The notes below the pieces were generated by a model. The model made no database searches, was not told where the DNA came from, and saw nothing but the letters and a program-made list of their open reading frames with translations. Positions 1-9,078 of a stretch of DNA of 27,123 nt are shown here, piece by piece (position 1 is the stretch's first letter; every line of letters starts with the position of its first letter). The stretch lies in contig PJAB01000424.1 in assembly GCA_002887195.1 (NCBI GenBank), forward strand, positions 1-27,123, read 5' to 3'. Position numbers and translations under genes: made by a program. The stretch is from Chrysochromulina parva. Its lineage: Eukaryota > Haptophyta > Prymnesiales > Chrysochromulinaceae.

Positions 1-152
1 TCTAACGAACGGCAAAGGACTTGACCAGACTTCCGACCAAGGAGACGGCCACTTCGGGCCTTCGCGACCTCCGACGACTTTTCCCCAGTGGCCGGGGCCT
101 CCCTCTGACCTACCCCCTTAGCAAAACACGGCGCCAAGGGGGTCGCAGAAAC

Positions 153-2568
153 ATGGCCGACGAAGCGCCAACCGAGGCGGGCGGCGTGTCCAAGACCGCA
201 TGCAAGAAGGCCGCCGACGACGCGGGCAAGGCGGCGAAGAAGAAGCCCGATCCTGAGGGCCTCGCACTCATCGAGCAGGCCAAAGAGGCTTATGCGGCCA
301 AGGACCTCGAGAAGGCGTTTGCGCTCTACAAGGAGGCAGAGGAGAAGTGCAAGAACTCGACGATGGATGCGGTGCCCAAGGAGAAAAAGCCCAAGGGGCC
401 CAATCTGCATGCTGCGGCGACCGACGCTGCCGCTGAACTGGCCGCCGACGATGCGACCGCCGCTGAGGCCGAGAAGAAGCCGCGGCTGTACCTGTCCAAC
501 CCGGAGGAGAACCTGCAGGCGAAGCCGACGCGCGAGGGGATGGCCGCGGGTTGCAACTACGCCCTCAACTCACCGGCAAAGCTCAAGAAGCACCTCGAAA
601 CGACGGGCGGCGCGTACCGGACGCGCTTCCCGCCCGAACCGAACGGCTACCTGCACATCGGGCATGCTAAGGCGATGAACTTCAACTTCGGGCAGGCGCG
701 CATCGCGCGCGAGATGGGCAAGGGCGGCACCACGGTGATGCGCTTCGACGACACCAATCCGGCCGCCGAGAAGCAGGAGTTCATCGACTCGATCCTCGAC
801 AACCTCAAGTGGCTCGGCCACGAGCCTGCGAGAGTGACTTACTCGTCCGACTACTTCCAGGAGCTGTACGATCTGGCGGTGCAGCTGATCAAGGACGGCG
901 GTGCGTACGTGTGCCACCAGACCGGGCCGGAGATCAAGGCCTCGCGCGAGCTGCTGCGCGCGTACCACGGACGCGGCCTCAAGGCAAGTGAGCGAGGCCC
1001 ACTGCCTAAGGGTGCCGCTTCGCCGTGGCGTGATCGGCCCGTGGCTGAGAACCTTGCCGAGTTCCGGAAGATGAAACAGGGAAGGTACGCACAGGGGACG
1101 GCTTTCCTTCGCCACAAGGGCGACCTGTTCAGCGAGAACTCGTCCATGTGGGATCTCGCCGCGTACCGCATCATCTACCAGGCACACCCGCACACGGGTG
1201 ACGCCTGGTGCATCTACCCGACGTATGACTACACCCACTGCATCGTCGACTCGCTCGAGGACATCACGCACTCGCTGTGCACGCTCGAGTTCGCGCAGCG
1301 GCAGGCGGCCGACGGCCCGTACTACCACCTGCTCCACAGCCTTGGGATGTACAAGCCAGTCACGTGGGAGTATTCTCGGCTCAACCTCACCCACGCCGTC
1401 ATGTCCAAGCGGAAACTCAAGTTCCTCGTCGTGTATGGCTACGTGGGCGGCTGGGACGACCCTCGGCTCTGTACGCTCAACGGCCTGCGCCGGCGCGGCT
1501 ACACGGGCGCGACGCTCAACCGTTTCTGCGAGGCCGTTGGCGTGACGCGCGCCGCGATGGTGGCACGCAATGAGCTGCTTGAGCAGCTTGCGAGACAGGT
1601 ATCATGGCGCTCGAATGGCCTCGCCTTGCCCCCCAGATGGCCTCGCTTTGCTAATGGATGGCCTCGCCTTGCCCCTGGATGGCCTCTTGCCCCTGCGTGC
1701 CTCTGATGGCCTCCGATTGCATCTCTGAGTGCATGCGGATCTCGCGCGACAGGAGCTCGAGGCGGTTCCGCGCCGCTTCGCCGTGCTCAAGCCGCTCAAG
1801 GTACTGCTCAGTGGCCTGGCTGAGGGGGGCAAGAGCTTTGAGATGAAGAACCATCCGCTCATCGACGCGATGGGCGCTCGCCAGATGCATCTCGGCAGCG
1901 AGATCTACATCGAGATGGACGACTTCCGGCCCGAGCTCGCCGATGACCCCAAATTCTATGGGCTCGCGGTCGGGCGCGAAGCCGGCTTGCTCGGCGCGGG
2001 CGTCAACATTACGGTGACCGAGGCTGTGCGCGACCCGAAGACAGGAGAGCTGCTGCACTTGCTCGCGACGGCGGACCCGACACGTGAGCGAAAGGTCAAG
2101 GGCCACCTGCACTGGGTGAATGCCCAGACGGCCGTCCCTGCGGAGTGCCGTGTGTATAGCGTGCTCTTCTCGCCCGAAGACCCCGAGCTCGCAGCCAAGG
2201 AGATTGCGGCGGCGGCGGGCGCAGCGGAGGCGGAGGAGAACGACGACAATGACGAAGACAATGACGATGCGGACGCCGCTGCTCTCGAAGAGGCCAAGGC
2301 CAAGGCGGCGGCGGCGGCGGCGGCGGGCAAGGTGGCGTTGCCCAAGTGGCTTGAGCTGCTCAACCCAGACTCACTCGTCGTCGAGAGCGCGCTCGTCGAG
2401 AGCTGCTTGGCCAAGGAGGCGGCGCCGCCCAACAAGGCCGCCGACCGTCCCGCCTTCCAATTTCAGCGCGTCGGCTTCTTCTGTGTTGATGACGATTCGA
2501 CGACGGCCAATCCCGTCTTCAATCGCATCGTCGCTCTCAAGGAGGACAAAGAGAAGAAGACGCTGTAG
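153..2568 (+). CDS. QARS: Glutaminyl-tRNA synthetase (cytosolic type), two exons
   Basis: Charges tRNA-Gln with glutamine; class I synthetase of the GlnRS/GluRS family. Exons 153-1598 and 1753-2568 join in phase 0 to give about 753 residues. The first ATG (153, context aaacATGG) is chosen because the reading frame upstream has only a TTG. Residues about 36-68 form a charged helical hairpin resembling one TPR or MIT unit, followed by an Ala/Lys-rich linker. The catalytic core begins near residue 155 with PPEPNGYLHIGHAKA (HIGH at 168-171). It contains CIYPTYDYTHC, WDDPRL and the KMSKS equivalent MSKRK (417-421). Exon 2 encodes the beta-barrel anticodon-binding region (NHPLIDAMGARQMHLGSEIYIE) with an acidic Glu/Asp/Asn plus poly-Ala insertion, and ends KEKKTL. 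The usual eukaryotic GlnRS N-terminal YqeY-like domain is not recognisable. A segment after CHQTGPEIKASRELL is longer than in typical GlnRS. The identity is very secure; the N-terminus is less so. Confidence 0.95.
1599..1752 (+). other. Intron of glutaminyl-tRNA synthetase gene
   Basis: GT-AG intron of 154 nt, phase 0 (CAG|GTATCA ... CGACAG|GAG). Removing it joins LLEQLARQ to ELEAVPRRF and restores the GlnRS frame. The interior is a degenerate minisatellite of about 20-21 nt built on ATGGCCTCGCCTTGCCCC (about 1615-1695). It then runs through decamer-like units CTCTGATGGC, CTCCGATTGC and CTCTGAGTGC near the 3' end. The same decamers occur in the introns of the other genes. GACAGG is present at both splice junctions. 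Confidence 0.9.
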
Positions 2569-2635
2569 CCGACATACGGCTGTAGAGGGTGTACGGCCCA
2601 GAGGGCTCGAGGGGCCATCTTTTGTTGGGTCAAAC

Positions 2636-2797
2636 ATGTCGAGCCTGTACTTCGCCTCCGGTGGGTCGGCTTTCGATGTTGTGTGTCAGTGGAATGTGCT
2701 CATGTTCGGCATGGGCCAGGTGGCCGCATGCGGCACGGACGAGGACGACATATGCCATATGGAGGACGAGAACGGAAGCCGTTTCGGCCGGTTCTGA
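2636..2797 (+). CDS. Possible small ORF, 53 aa, upstream of phosphatase
   Basis: An ATG at 2636 (context aaacATGT) opens a 53-residue frame beginning MSSLYFASGG and ending SRFGRF, closed by TGA at 2795-2797. The composition looks protein-like and acidic near the end, but I recognise no family. It is in the same frame as the phosphatase that starts at 2840, separated by the TGA and 14 further codons. It could be a translated upstream ORF in the phosphatase leader, a lost N-terminal extension, or chance. Confidence 0.3.
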   Translation: MSSLYFASGGSAFDVVCQWNVLMFGMGQVAACGTDEDDICHMEDENGSRFGRF

Positions 2798-2857
2798 ACT
2801 TGCGGGCGGGCCGGTGGTGCGTCACTTCTTGTTCTGAACATGCGGGCGGGCCGGTGG
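2791..2857 (+). repeat. 27-bp direct repeat, period 40, around phosphatase start
   Basis: GTTCTGAAC[T/A]TGCGGGCGGG plus CCGGTGG occurs at 2791-2817 and 2831-2857 with one mismatch. The mismatch (TTG versus ATG) is exactly the start codon of the phosphatase in the second copy. The first copy contains the TGA that ends the small upstream ORF. The 40-nt period is not a multiple of three. Confidence 0.9.
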
Positions 2858-4732
2858 CTCTTGCGCCGCACATACTCCTCCGGCGCACTCCCAGTCCTCC
2901 CAAGCCGCGTGGCCGCTGCTCTTGATGAGCGGGCGGACGCAAACCGTGTTCTCTTGGCGAAGATGCTGCAGTTGCTAAGGAAGCGCGTGGTCGACAGTGA
3001 CCCATCGGTGAGCCAGTTGGCATATCCTCCAGAGCCGGAGAGCTCAAGCATTACCCTGGATGCAGCGTCGCTCACGCACGGCACGGTGAGCGACGTTGTT
3101 CAACGCCTTTGCACCGACCCTGACGCGCGCCTCCACCCGACGGCCCTCAAGCTCGCCCTCGACTCTGCCGCGTCGGCGGCGGGGCAAGATCGGACGGTCG
3201 TCGATCTGACGGATCGTACGATGGTGAGCATCGTCGGGGACTTGCATGGTTGTGCGCTCTCACTACGCCACGTCATGGGCATTGTGGGCGCACCCTCCGA
3301 GTCATCCGCAATCGTCTTCAACGGCGACTTTGTCGACCGCGGCGCAAACGGCGTCGAAGTGCTCGCGTCGCTCGCGCTGCTGAAGGCATGCCATCCGCGC
3401 GACGTGGTGCTTCTGCGCGGCAACCATGAGGACGAGCTGCTCGCCACAGCGTACGGCTTCAAGGACGAGCTCACGAGCAAGTATCCGGGCCAGGCAGCCG
3501 AGCTGTGGGACGCTGCGGTCCGCTTGTTTGCGGCGCTGCCGCTTGGCGCCACGGCCCCGGAGGCGTTCATCGTGCACGGCGGGCTGCCTTCGGAGAAGTT
3601 TGAGATCGCGACGCTCGCGCGGCTGGGTGTGGCCGAGCGCAGGCTGCCCAGCGTGCTGCGCGCCGCGGCGGCGCCTGAGGGGCCCTCAGCCCATGCGGCA
3701 GCCGAGCAGTTGGCCTTGATGCAAGGCGTGCTGTGGAGTGACCCGGCCCACGGTCGGGATCACGTGGGCGTGAAGAGCAACGACTCGCGTGGCGGCACGG
3801 GCTGCCTCTTCGCGGAGGACGTGAGCCGCGCCTTTTTGCAACGTGAAGGCCTGCGATTCCTCATCCGGTCCCACCAGGTCGTCGAGGAGGGGTACGAGCG
3901 CACGGTGCTCGACGAGCCGACAACGACGAAGCCGAGCTCGGAGCTGACGAAGAGCTTGGAGCTACTCACCGTCTTCTCGGCGGCCGCGTACCCGAATGGC
4001 GAGGGGGCGAACAAGGGCGCCGTGCTCCGACTGCGTGCTGCCCCGGTGCATGGCGCCGTGTCGGGCGCGGGCGCGCGCGCGGCCACCCTCGAGCCAGTCA
4101 CCTTTCAGCTTCACGGGGCGTCCAGGCCGGATCGCGACGCTGACGCGCGCCGCTCTCTCGGCGCCCTGATCCGCTCGCATCGCGGCCGGCTGCGCGAGCG
4201 CTTCGGCGCACACGTGCGCGAGAAGCAGACGCGCATCGGCGTGGACGCGTGGGCCTCTGTGATGCGGAGCGAGCTCAAGCTGCTCGTCGACTGGGAGGCG
4301 CTCCAGCCCGCGCTGGCGCCGACGATCAAGCGAGGAGGGTCCACAGGACTCGTCGACACAGGGCTGGTGGACTTTGAGCGCTTCTTAGCGAGTCCGCTGG
4401 TGGCGGGTGAGGCCGAGGGTCCGCGAGGCAAGCCCGCGAGCGGTGGCGCAGCCCAGGCCGGCGAGATCGAGCGCCTCTATAAGAGCCTCGAGTCCTTGCG
4501 AGCGGTCGTCGAGATGCTCGACACCGACAAAAATGGCAAAGTCGACCGCGACGAGTTCCTCGAGGGCTTTCAGCAGCTCAACGAGGGCCTGCCTGACGCG
4601 GAGAAGCTGAGCAGCGAGCAGGGCTGGCGCGACGTGGCGAATGCGCTCTTCGACACGGTCGACACCGATGGGAGCGGCACGATCTCGCTGGCGGAGCTGA
4701 CGGAGGCCTTCCGGATGACGGTGATGCGGTGA
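2840..4732 (+). CDS. PPP-family Ser/Thr phosphatase with C-terminal EF-hands (PPEF/RdgC-like)
   Basis: Metal-dependent serine/threonine phosphatase predicted to be Ca2+-regulated; single exon, 630 residues. The PPP signatures are present and in order: GDLHG (133-137), GDFVDRG (162-168), RGNHE (193-197), a VHGG motif, then SHQVVEEGYE and a late TVFSAAAYPN segment. These supply the two-metal ligands. Two EF-hand loops close the protein: DTDKNGKVDRDE (561-572) and DTDGSGTISLAE (608-619). This phosphatase plus EF-hand order is that of the RdgC/PPEF group. I do not see an IQ motif. The N-terminus MRAGRWLLRRTYSSGALP is Arg-rich without acidic residues and could be a mitochondrial presequence (inference). 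The next in-frame Met is residue 42, still upstream of the catalytic core, so the start is uncertain. Confidence 0.92.
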   Translation: MRAGRWLLRRTYSSGALPVLPSRVAAALDERADANRVLLAKMLQLLRKRVVDSDPSVSQLAYPPEPESSSITLDAASLTHGTVSDVVQRLCTDPDARLHPTALKLALDSAASAAGQDRTVVDLTDRTMVSIVGDLHGCALSLRHVMGIVGAPSESSAIVFNGDFVDRGANGVEVLASLALLKACHPRDVVLLRGNHEDELLATAYGFKDELTSKYPGQAAELWDAAVRLFAALPLGATAPEAFIVHGGLPSEKFEIATLARLGVAERRLPSVLRAAAAPEGPSAHAAAEQLALMQGVLWSDPAHGRDHVGVKSNDSRGGTGCLFAEDVSRAFLQREGLRFLIRSHQVVEEGYERTVLDEPTTTKPSSELTKSLELLTVFSAAAYPNGEGANKGAVLRLRAAPVHGAVSGAGARAATLEPVTFQLHGASRPDRDADARRSLGALIRSHRGRLRERFGAHVREKQTRIGVDAWASVMRSELKLLVDWEALQPALAPTIKRGGSTGLVDTGLVDFERFLASPLVAGEAEGPRGKPASGGAAQAGEIERLYKSLESLRAVVEMLDTDKNGKVDRDEFLEGFQQLNEGLPDAEKLSSEQGWRDVANALFDTVDTDGSGTISLAELTEAFRMTVMR

Positions 4733-4967
4733 GCGGGACAGTGTCCGAGTCTGGTACATGTGTGCCAACTCCACAGGCGCGGAAACACATTCACATTCAC
4801 ACACACACCTTACACATGGCGGGTGCCGCACCTTTGCGCGGTTCGGGAAACCACGTTCGACCTTGTGTTCACAGATGCGCGAGCTCGCGGCGTTGAGTAC
4901 AGTACCGGTGTGCGCCCGCGTGTTCCGTGTGTCTCGTGTGTGTCCCGGCTCCCCCCGGTGTCTTTTT

Positions 4968-4998
4968 ACCGGTACCGGTCTAGACCGGTAGGCCGGTA
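4968..4998. promoter_or_regulatory. ACCGGT palindrome cluster
   Basis: Two overlapping perfect palindromes, ACCGGTACCGGT (4968-4979) and ACCGGTCTAGACCGGT (4974-4989), are followed by GGCCGGTA. They sit 40-70 bp upstream of the beta-helix ATG and just upstream of a TATA-like sequence. TTACCGGTACCGG recurs in the same relative orientation upstream of the TPR gene (20780-20792). A transcription-factor site is inferred. Confidence 0.5.
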
Positions 4999-5000
4999 AC

Positions 5001-5010
5001 AGTATATATG
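5001..5010 (+). promoter_or_regulatory. TATA-like element
   Basis: AGTATATATG lies about 30 bp before the ATG at 5039. If it is functional, transcription would start almost at the coding region, giving a very short leader. Confidence 0.35.
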
Positions 5011-5030
5011 TTTTCGGCGTCGGCGGCGAG

Positions 5031-5036
5031 ATGTGA
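5031..5036 (+). promoter_or_regulatory. Start-stop minimal uORF (ATGTGA)
   Basis: ATG is followed directly by TGA, two bases before the main start in GACCATGG at 5039. Start-stop elements can stall ribosomes, but this one matters only if the transcript includes it. The TATA-like element at 5001 makes that uncertain. Confidence 0.35.
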
Positions 5037-5038
5037 CC

Positions 5039-6181
5039 ATGGTCGTGCTCCCCGACGCGAGTGCTACCTCCAGCGCGACCGTGAGCTCCTTCACCAGAGC
5101 CGAATCGCAGTCGACCGCAGCTCACACATGGGAGTCGCGGGTGCTTGCGCTGGCAATGGCTGCTCATAGCCGCCTTGGCATCCACTGTGCTCAGTCTGTG
5201 TGCGATGTGGCCAGATCGCCCGATCTTCTCCTGCAGATCATGCGGCAAGCCGTGCTGGTCGTTCCGGACGATGTGTCGACGCTGGTTGCGGCTCTTCACC
5301 GTGCCGCACCGTGGCAGCAGGTGCTGCTCCGGCGTGGCGAGTACAACGTTGATGGTCGTGTGGGTGGTGGGCCGGGCTCTTCACAATTGCGTGTGAGTCG
5401 CCCCGTCGAGATTTGCGGCGAGCCGGGTGCGGTGCTGCGTGGCACGCTTGTGCTCGACAAGCACTGCCTTGGCGGTGCCGTGCGCAATTTGCGCATCGAC
5501 GACGGCGGCGACTGTTGCATTCGCTGCGAAGGAGGGAGCTGGGAGCTGACGGGGGTGAGGCTGCGTTGCTCACACGGTTCGGCCCTGCTCGTCACCGGGT
5601 CGTCACGCGTTGTGCTGAGCGAGTGCGTGCTGGGCGGAGAAGACGACGAGGAGGCCGGTCAGCATGTGATGCTCTCGGCCTACGGCTCGTTACAGGAGAC
5701 TGGTCTGCATAAACGCGCTTGCTTTGCCCTCGTCTCAAAGGACGAGGCACGCATCGTCGCCAAGCTGTGCTCACTGCGCCAGTGCAGCGAGGCCGCTGTG
5801 CTCATCGCCCACGCGTCTCTCGTGTTCCTGGAGGCATGCGACCTCTCACACTGCACAGCCGCCTTTCTGGCCGGGGAGGGCTTCGGCCACTCACTGCGGC
5901 TGGACGGGTGCACCTTAATGAAGACGGCACTCAAGATTTGGGCAGATGCTGACCGTCCTCGGGCCTTTGAGTGGGGTGCGAGCGAGTACGAGGAGGTCCG
6001 CGAGGAGCCCGAGGGCGAGGAGAGCGGCTACGCGGACATTGTGCGGCCCGCACAGCCACGTGGAGCCCATGACGACGACTCATCGGACACGGACTCTCTC
6101 GAGGATGCCACCGCGTTCGCCAACATGGAGGCGCTCATGGAGGAGCTCGACAATGCCGCGCTGAGCGCGGCCGCGTCGTGA
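5039..6181 (+). CDS. Right-handed beta-helix (pectate-lyase-fold) protein
   Basis: Single exon, 380 residues. The start is ATG 5039 in a perfect CCATGG context; the frame upstream offers only GTG. After an Ala/Ser-rich N-terminus, the core (about residues 80-300) shows successive short strands and turns typical of parallel beta-helix coils. Examples are VLLRRGEYNVDG, PVEICGEPGAVLRG, AVRNLRIDDGGDC, SWELTGVRLRCSHGSALLVTG, VVLSECVLGG and LRLDGCTLM. This is the Beta_helix family pattern shared by FBXO11- and SHCBP1-type proteins, but no F-box is visible. No signal peptide is obvious. The C-terminal tail is strongly acidic (Glu/Asp/Ser-rich) and ends in a helical EALMEELDNAALSAA. The molecular function is unknown; a scaffold or substrate-recognition role is possible. 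The fold call is moderately sure. Confidence 0.75.
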   Translation: MVVLPDASATSSATVSSFTRAESQSTAAHTWESRVLALAMAAHSRLGIHCAQSVCDVARSPDLLLQIMRQAVLVVPDDVSTLVAALHRAAPWQQVLLRRGEYNVDGRVGGGPGSSQLRVSRPVEICGEPGAVLRGTLVLDKHCLGGAVRNLRIDDGGDCCIRCEGGSWELTGVRLRCSHGSALLVTGSSRVVLSECVLGGEDDEEAGQHVMLSAYGSLQETGLHKRACFALVSKDEARIVAKLCSLRQCSEAAVLIAHASLVFLEACDLSHCTAAFLAGEGFGHSLRLDGCTLMKTALKIWADADRPRAFEWGASEYEEVREEPEGEESGYADIVRPAQPRGAHDDDSSDTDSLEDATAFANMEALMEELDNAALSAAAS

Positions 6182-6707
6182 GTGCGGGGCCACTCATTTT
6201 GTTCTTGATGTCGCGTTCACGAGTCATGATGTATACAGTCTACGGTCCAACATCCGCACAAAATCCCGTAGTACATAATATATTAGACCTAAGACCATAG
6301 ATTACCGATCGGAGCGACATCTCAATTCACATGATCGGATAGGGGGGTACCGTCCGGAATTCGTATACTGCTGTCTCCCGGGCGTGGGGCGCGCGTCGCG
6401 CGTCGATGTCCGTTTGCGCATAGGTGGCAAGCATGCATGTGTGTAGCTGTTCTCCCACATTCGATTGACGATTCTCGTGAACGTCGCATCGCCACGCGAA
6501 CGATCCAAGTAGATCCAGGCCTGTGGCTCGTATCCGCTGCGCATGGACTCAGCTTGCCTCGACACGCTCGATTGACATCCTCAACATGGATCTGCACGGA
6601 GAGCTGGCTGTCGAAGTGGCAGCTGCGCACGCACTCCCCCTACAGTACCGGTACACTCCCCTTGAGCGCCTCAGTCCGACCCCTGTGCATGGAGTGCATG
6701 ATCCACT
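6182..6707. other. Convergent intergenic region, no gene seen
   Basis: 526 bp between the 3' ends of the beta-helix gene (+) and the metalloprotease gene (-). AT-richer patches lie at 6225-6305. A palindrome GTACCGGTAC occurs at 6645-6654 inside TACAGTACCGGT, a 12-mer also found at 4898-4909. The short frames here show no protein-like composition. Confidence 0.6.
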
Positions 6708-8723
6708 CTAGTGCTCTGCAATGGCCATGAATTGAGCGGACGGAGACGATGATTGAGCCGTGACGGCGGCAGGGACGGACGGATACGTGGTTGATTGAGT
6801 GGACCCGGCCGCTCTCATTTGGCACCTCCCAAACTTGCCGAAGGCGCTGTACAGCCTCGACTTGGCCATTTGCTTCCTGTGCTTCGCTTCGATGAGCTCC
6901 TTCTCTTGTTCATACTTGGCCCGATGGCGCGCAGCCTCGCGCCGCTCGAAGCCGTGCACGACGCTGCTGCACGTGATGACCATGAAGAGGCAGATGATGG
7001 TCGGGAAGAGGAGGTACACGGCGATGCGCACGATGCCGATGTTCAGGTTGATGTTGTGGCAGACCGACTCGAAGAGCGCCGACTTGGCATTGCAGTCGGG
7101 GTAGAGCACCGCGAGTGCCTCGAGGTCGTCGTCAAACAGGCACGTGCGGGGGTTGTGCTGGGTGCGCGACTCCATCTGCGCGTCGCGCGTCGGGTAGCGC
7201 ACGTTGAGCTTGGTCTCGTCAATGTCTTTGGAGGCGCCCGGGGGCACCCCCGCCTCGACGGCGGCCCACGGGTTGTTGCAGAACAAGCTCGGGTTCGGGC
7301 GCGTGCCGTCCAGGAGCGCGCCCGAGATGAGTCTGTGGTACGAGTTGTTGCCCGGCGAAGGCAGCGCCCAGCTCTGCGAGGCGCCGTTGGCGGGGGTGAG
7401 CCAGTTGTCAGGGATGTTGTCCGGGTGGCCCAGGCCAAGGAAGTGTCCGATCTCGTGCAGCGCCGCCGCCTCGAAGTCGTAACAGTCAAAGCACGGCTGG
7501 AAGATGCGCGTCGTGATCACGGGCGGCAGGATGAGCATCAGGATGAAGATCGTGAGGATGACCGGGTTCCAATGCGCGATGACGCGCACGATCGCGGCGA
7601 GGCGCTCCTTGATGGAAAGTTTCCCGTCGCCATCCTCATCGTCCACGTGAGCGCCCTTCGCGTCGCGCTCGTCGGCGTCTTCGCAGACGCCGCAGTGCAG
7701 CGTGCGCATCACTATGGTAGCGACCAGACAGAAGTAGAAGAGGATCGCGATGGCCGTGACTCCGTAGGTCAAGCCCCAGATGAGCAGTCGCGCATTCCCG
7801 GGTGAGCCAAGTGATTGCTTGAGCTTGTGGAAAGGCGCGCAGAACTGCGAGTCCAGGTACCAGCACACCCGCTTCACATTGAAGCTGAATGTGCCCGCGT
7901 ACGCCTCGACTACCTGCGTGCGCGGCATCTCACACTCATCAGAGGGACACTCGGGGGCACTCAGAGAAACCACTCATATCGGACTACTATATAGTACGGA
8001 GCTATATACTCGAGCTCAACGAGGCACTCAGGGGCCTACTACCTGGCGGTTAAAGTTGACGACGCCTGCGGAATTCGTGAAGCATGGGCGTCTACCGTTG
8101 CTGTAGCGGAAGTCGGAGCTGTACTGCGCGTGTGGCAGTGCCGTCGCCACGGCGGTCCCATCTCCTCCGTTGCCGTTCTCGCCATCTAGGCTGTGGTCGT
8201 GCGACGTGACCCAGATCTCAGCGAGGGGGCATCCCCCGTGCGGGAAGACGCAGCCAGCTGCCATGGAGCTCGGGTTGCATGCGGGGCCCACGTGCCTCGG
8301 GCCCGTGGGCGGGCCGTAGTTGAGCCCGGCGAGCGTGCACTCCTCGGTCATGTCGACAAACTTGAGGAATCGGCTGTTGGCCGCCCACTTGTCGAACGCA
8401 CGCGCGACCGCCGCGTGGATCTCCTTGCAACCGACGAAATTGCCACCCGGGATGTCCTCGCGGAACTGTGGCAGGATGAGGGCGCAGAGCTTTGCGTCAA
8501 AGGCCCACGTGATCCCACCACCCAGACCACGGGTATCGTCCGAACTCTCGGGACTGTGCCACAGCCAGCCCAGTTCAGCGATGGGGTCTGACCGAGTGCG
8601 CCGACCGCACATCATCTGCGATTGGATCTCGCTGATCTGCGCGCCGTAGACGGACTGCGAGGTGGTGACCCAGCCATAGACGTGCGCGAGCAGCGTCGCA
8701 ATCACGGCGAAGCGAGCAGCCAT
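6708..8723 (-). CDS. Membrane-embedded matrixin-like zinc metalloprotease with internal TM-EF-hand-TM insertion
   Basis: Predicted zinc endopeptidase of the metzincin/M10 type; exons 8723-8043 and 7913-6708 (phase 0), 628 residues. The start is the ATG at 8723 because it opens a clean signal peptide, MAARFAVIATLLAHVYG. Residues about 60-225 resemble the N-terminal half of a matrixin domain (VARAFDKWAANSRFLKFVD, AEIWVTSHDHS, VVNFN). Then come TM1 (about 269-296), a perfect EF-hand loop DEDGDGKLSIKE (319-330), TM2 (342-361), and the zinc site HEIGHFLGLGH (H380, E381, H384, H390). A matrixin-like last helix DDDLEALAVLYPDC precedes TM3 (about 519-546). A charged coiled-coil tail and a Ser/Thr-rich end follow. 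No clear Met-turn methionine is seen. With a cleaved signal peptide, both protease halves would lie outside or in the lumen and the EF-hand would be cytosolic. The zinc-protease call is firm; substrate and location are unknown. Confidence 0.88.
7914..8042 (-). other. Intron of metalloprotease gene
   Basis: 129 nt, GT-AG, phase 0: CGCCAG|GTAGTA ... CACGCAG|GTAGTC. It joins VVNFNRQ to VVEAYAG. Read on the gene strand it contains CCCTGAGTGC, CTCTGAGTGC, CCCCGAGTGT and CTCTGATGAG, variants of the intronic decamer, around an AT-rich TATATAG centre. The 8-mer CAGGTAGT spans both splice junctions. Confidence 0.88.
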
Positions 8724-9078
8724 CGTGTTTTTACGAGTAAATCTCGTCAACGTGCCCGTCACAAAAACAAGGCGTTCTTAAATTGAGGGTCCGCCCTGGA
8801 GGCCCGATTTGGGTCGGTAGTCAGTGTCCGTTTGCATGCTGGACCTCTCTTCAAATATCGAACCGAGCAGTATTCGGATAGCCGATTGTTATTAGTTTTT
8901 GAGTGAGAATTCACACAAAGTTGACACCTGCAGAGAGGGGCGCATTCTGAGACGTCAAGCCGAGAGCTGAGCCGGACCCGCCACGCAGACTCTTCCAGTT
9001 CCACAGACTGGAGCATCTCTTGACACCAAAGACTCATCTGACATATCCGATACTGTGGAGACTCATCTCGACACCGCC
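8724..9078 (-). promoter_or_regulatory. Intergenic region upstream of metalloprotease
   Basis: 355 bp between the GTPase stop and the metalloprotease start, both on the minus strand. It is less GC-rich than its surroundings (for example 8765-8785 and 8855-8915) and presumably carries the metalloprotease promoter. A minus-strand frame crossing it and the end of the GTPase gene has no recognisable content. No definite motif is seen. Confidence 0.45.

Larger units (their letters stand above)
4733..5038 (+). promoter_or_regulatory. Intergenic spacer/promoter of the beta-helix gene
   Basis: No gene is seen. The stretch holds a CA-rich tract (about 4787-4811), the 12-mer TACAGTACCGGT (4898-4909, also at 6641-6652), a cluster of ACCGGT palindromes (4968-4998) and a TATA-like element (5001-5010) before the ATG at 5039. 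Confidence 0.55.

Noticed and set aside
570..1394. 274-aa minus-strand frame opposite GlnRS
   Set aside because: Shadow of a conserved synthetase exon.
4385..5299. 304-aa minus-strand frame across the phosphatase end and the beta-helix promoter
   Set aside because: Covers EF-hand codons on the other strand and CA repeats; no domain seen.
6795..7805. 336-aa plus-strand frame opposite the metalloprotease
   Set aside because: It is antisense to a clearly conserved exon, Arg/Val/Asp-rich with no motifs; a GC-bias shadow.
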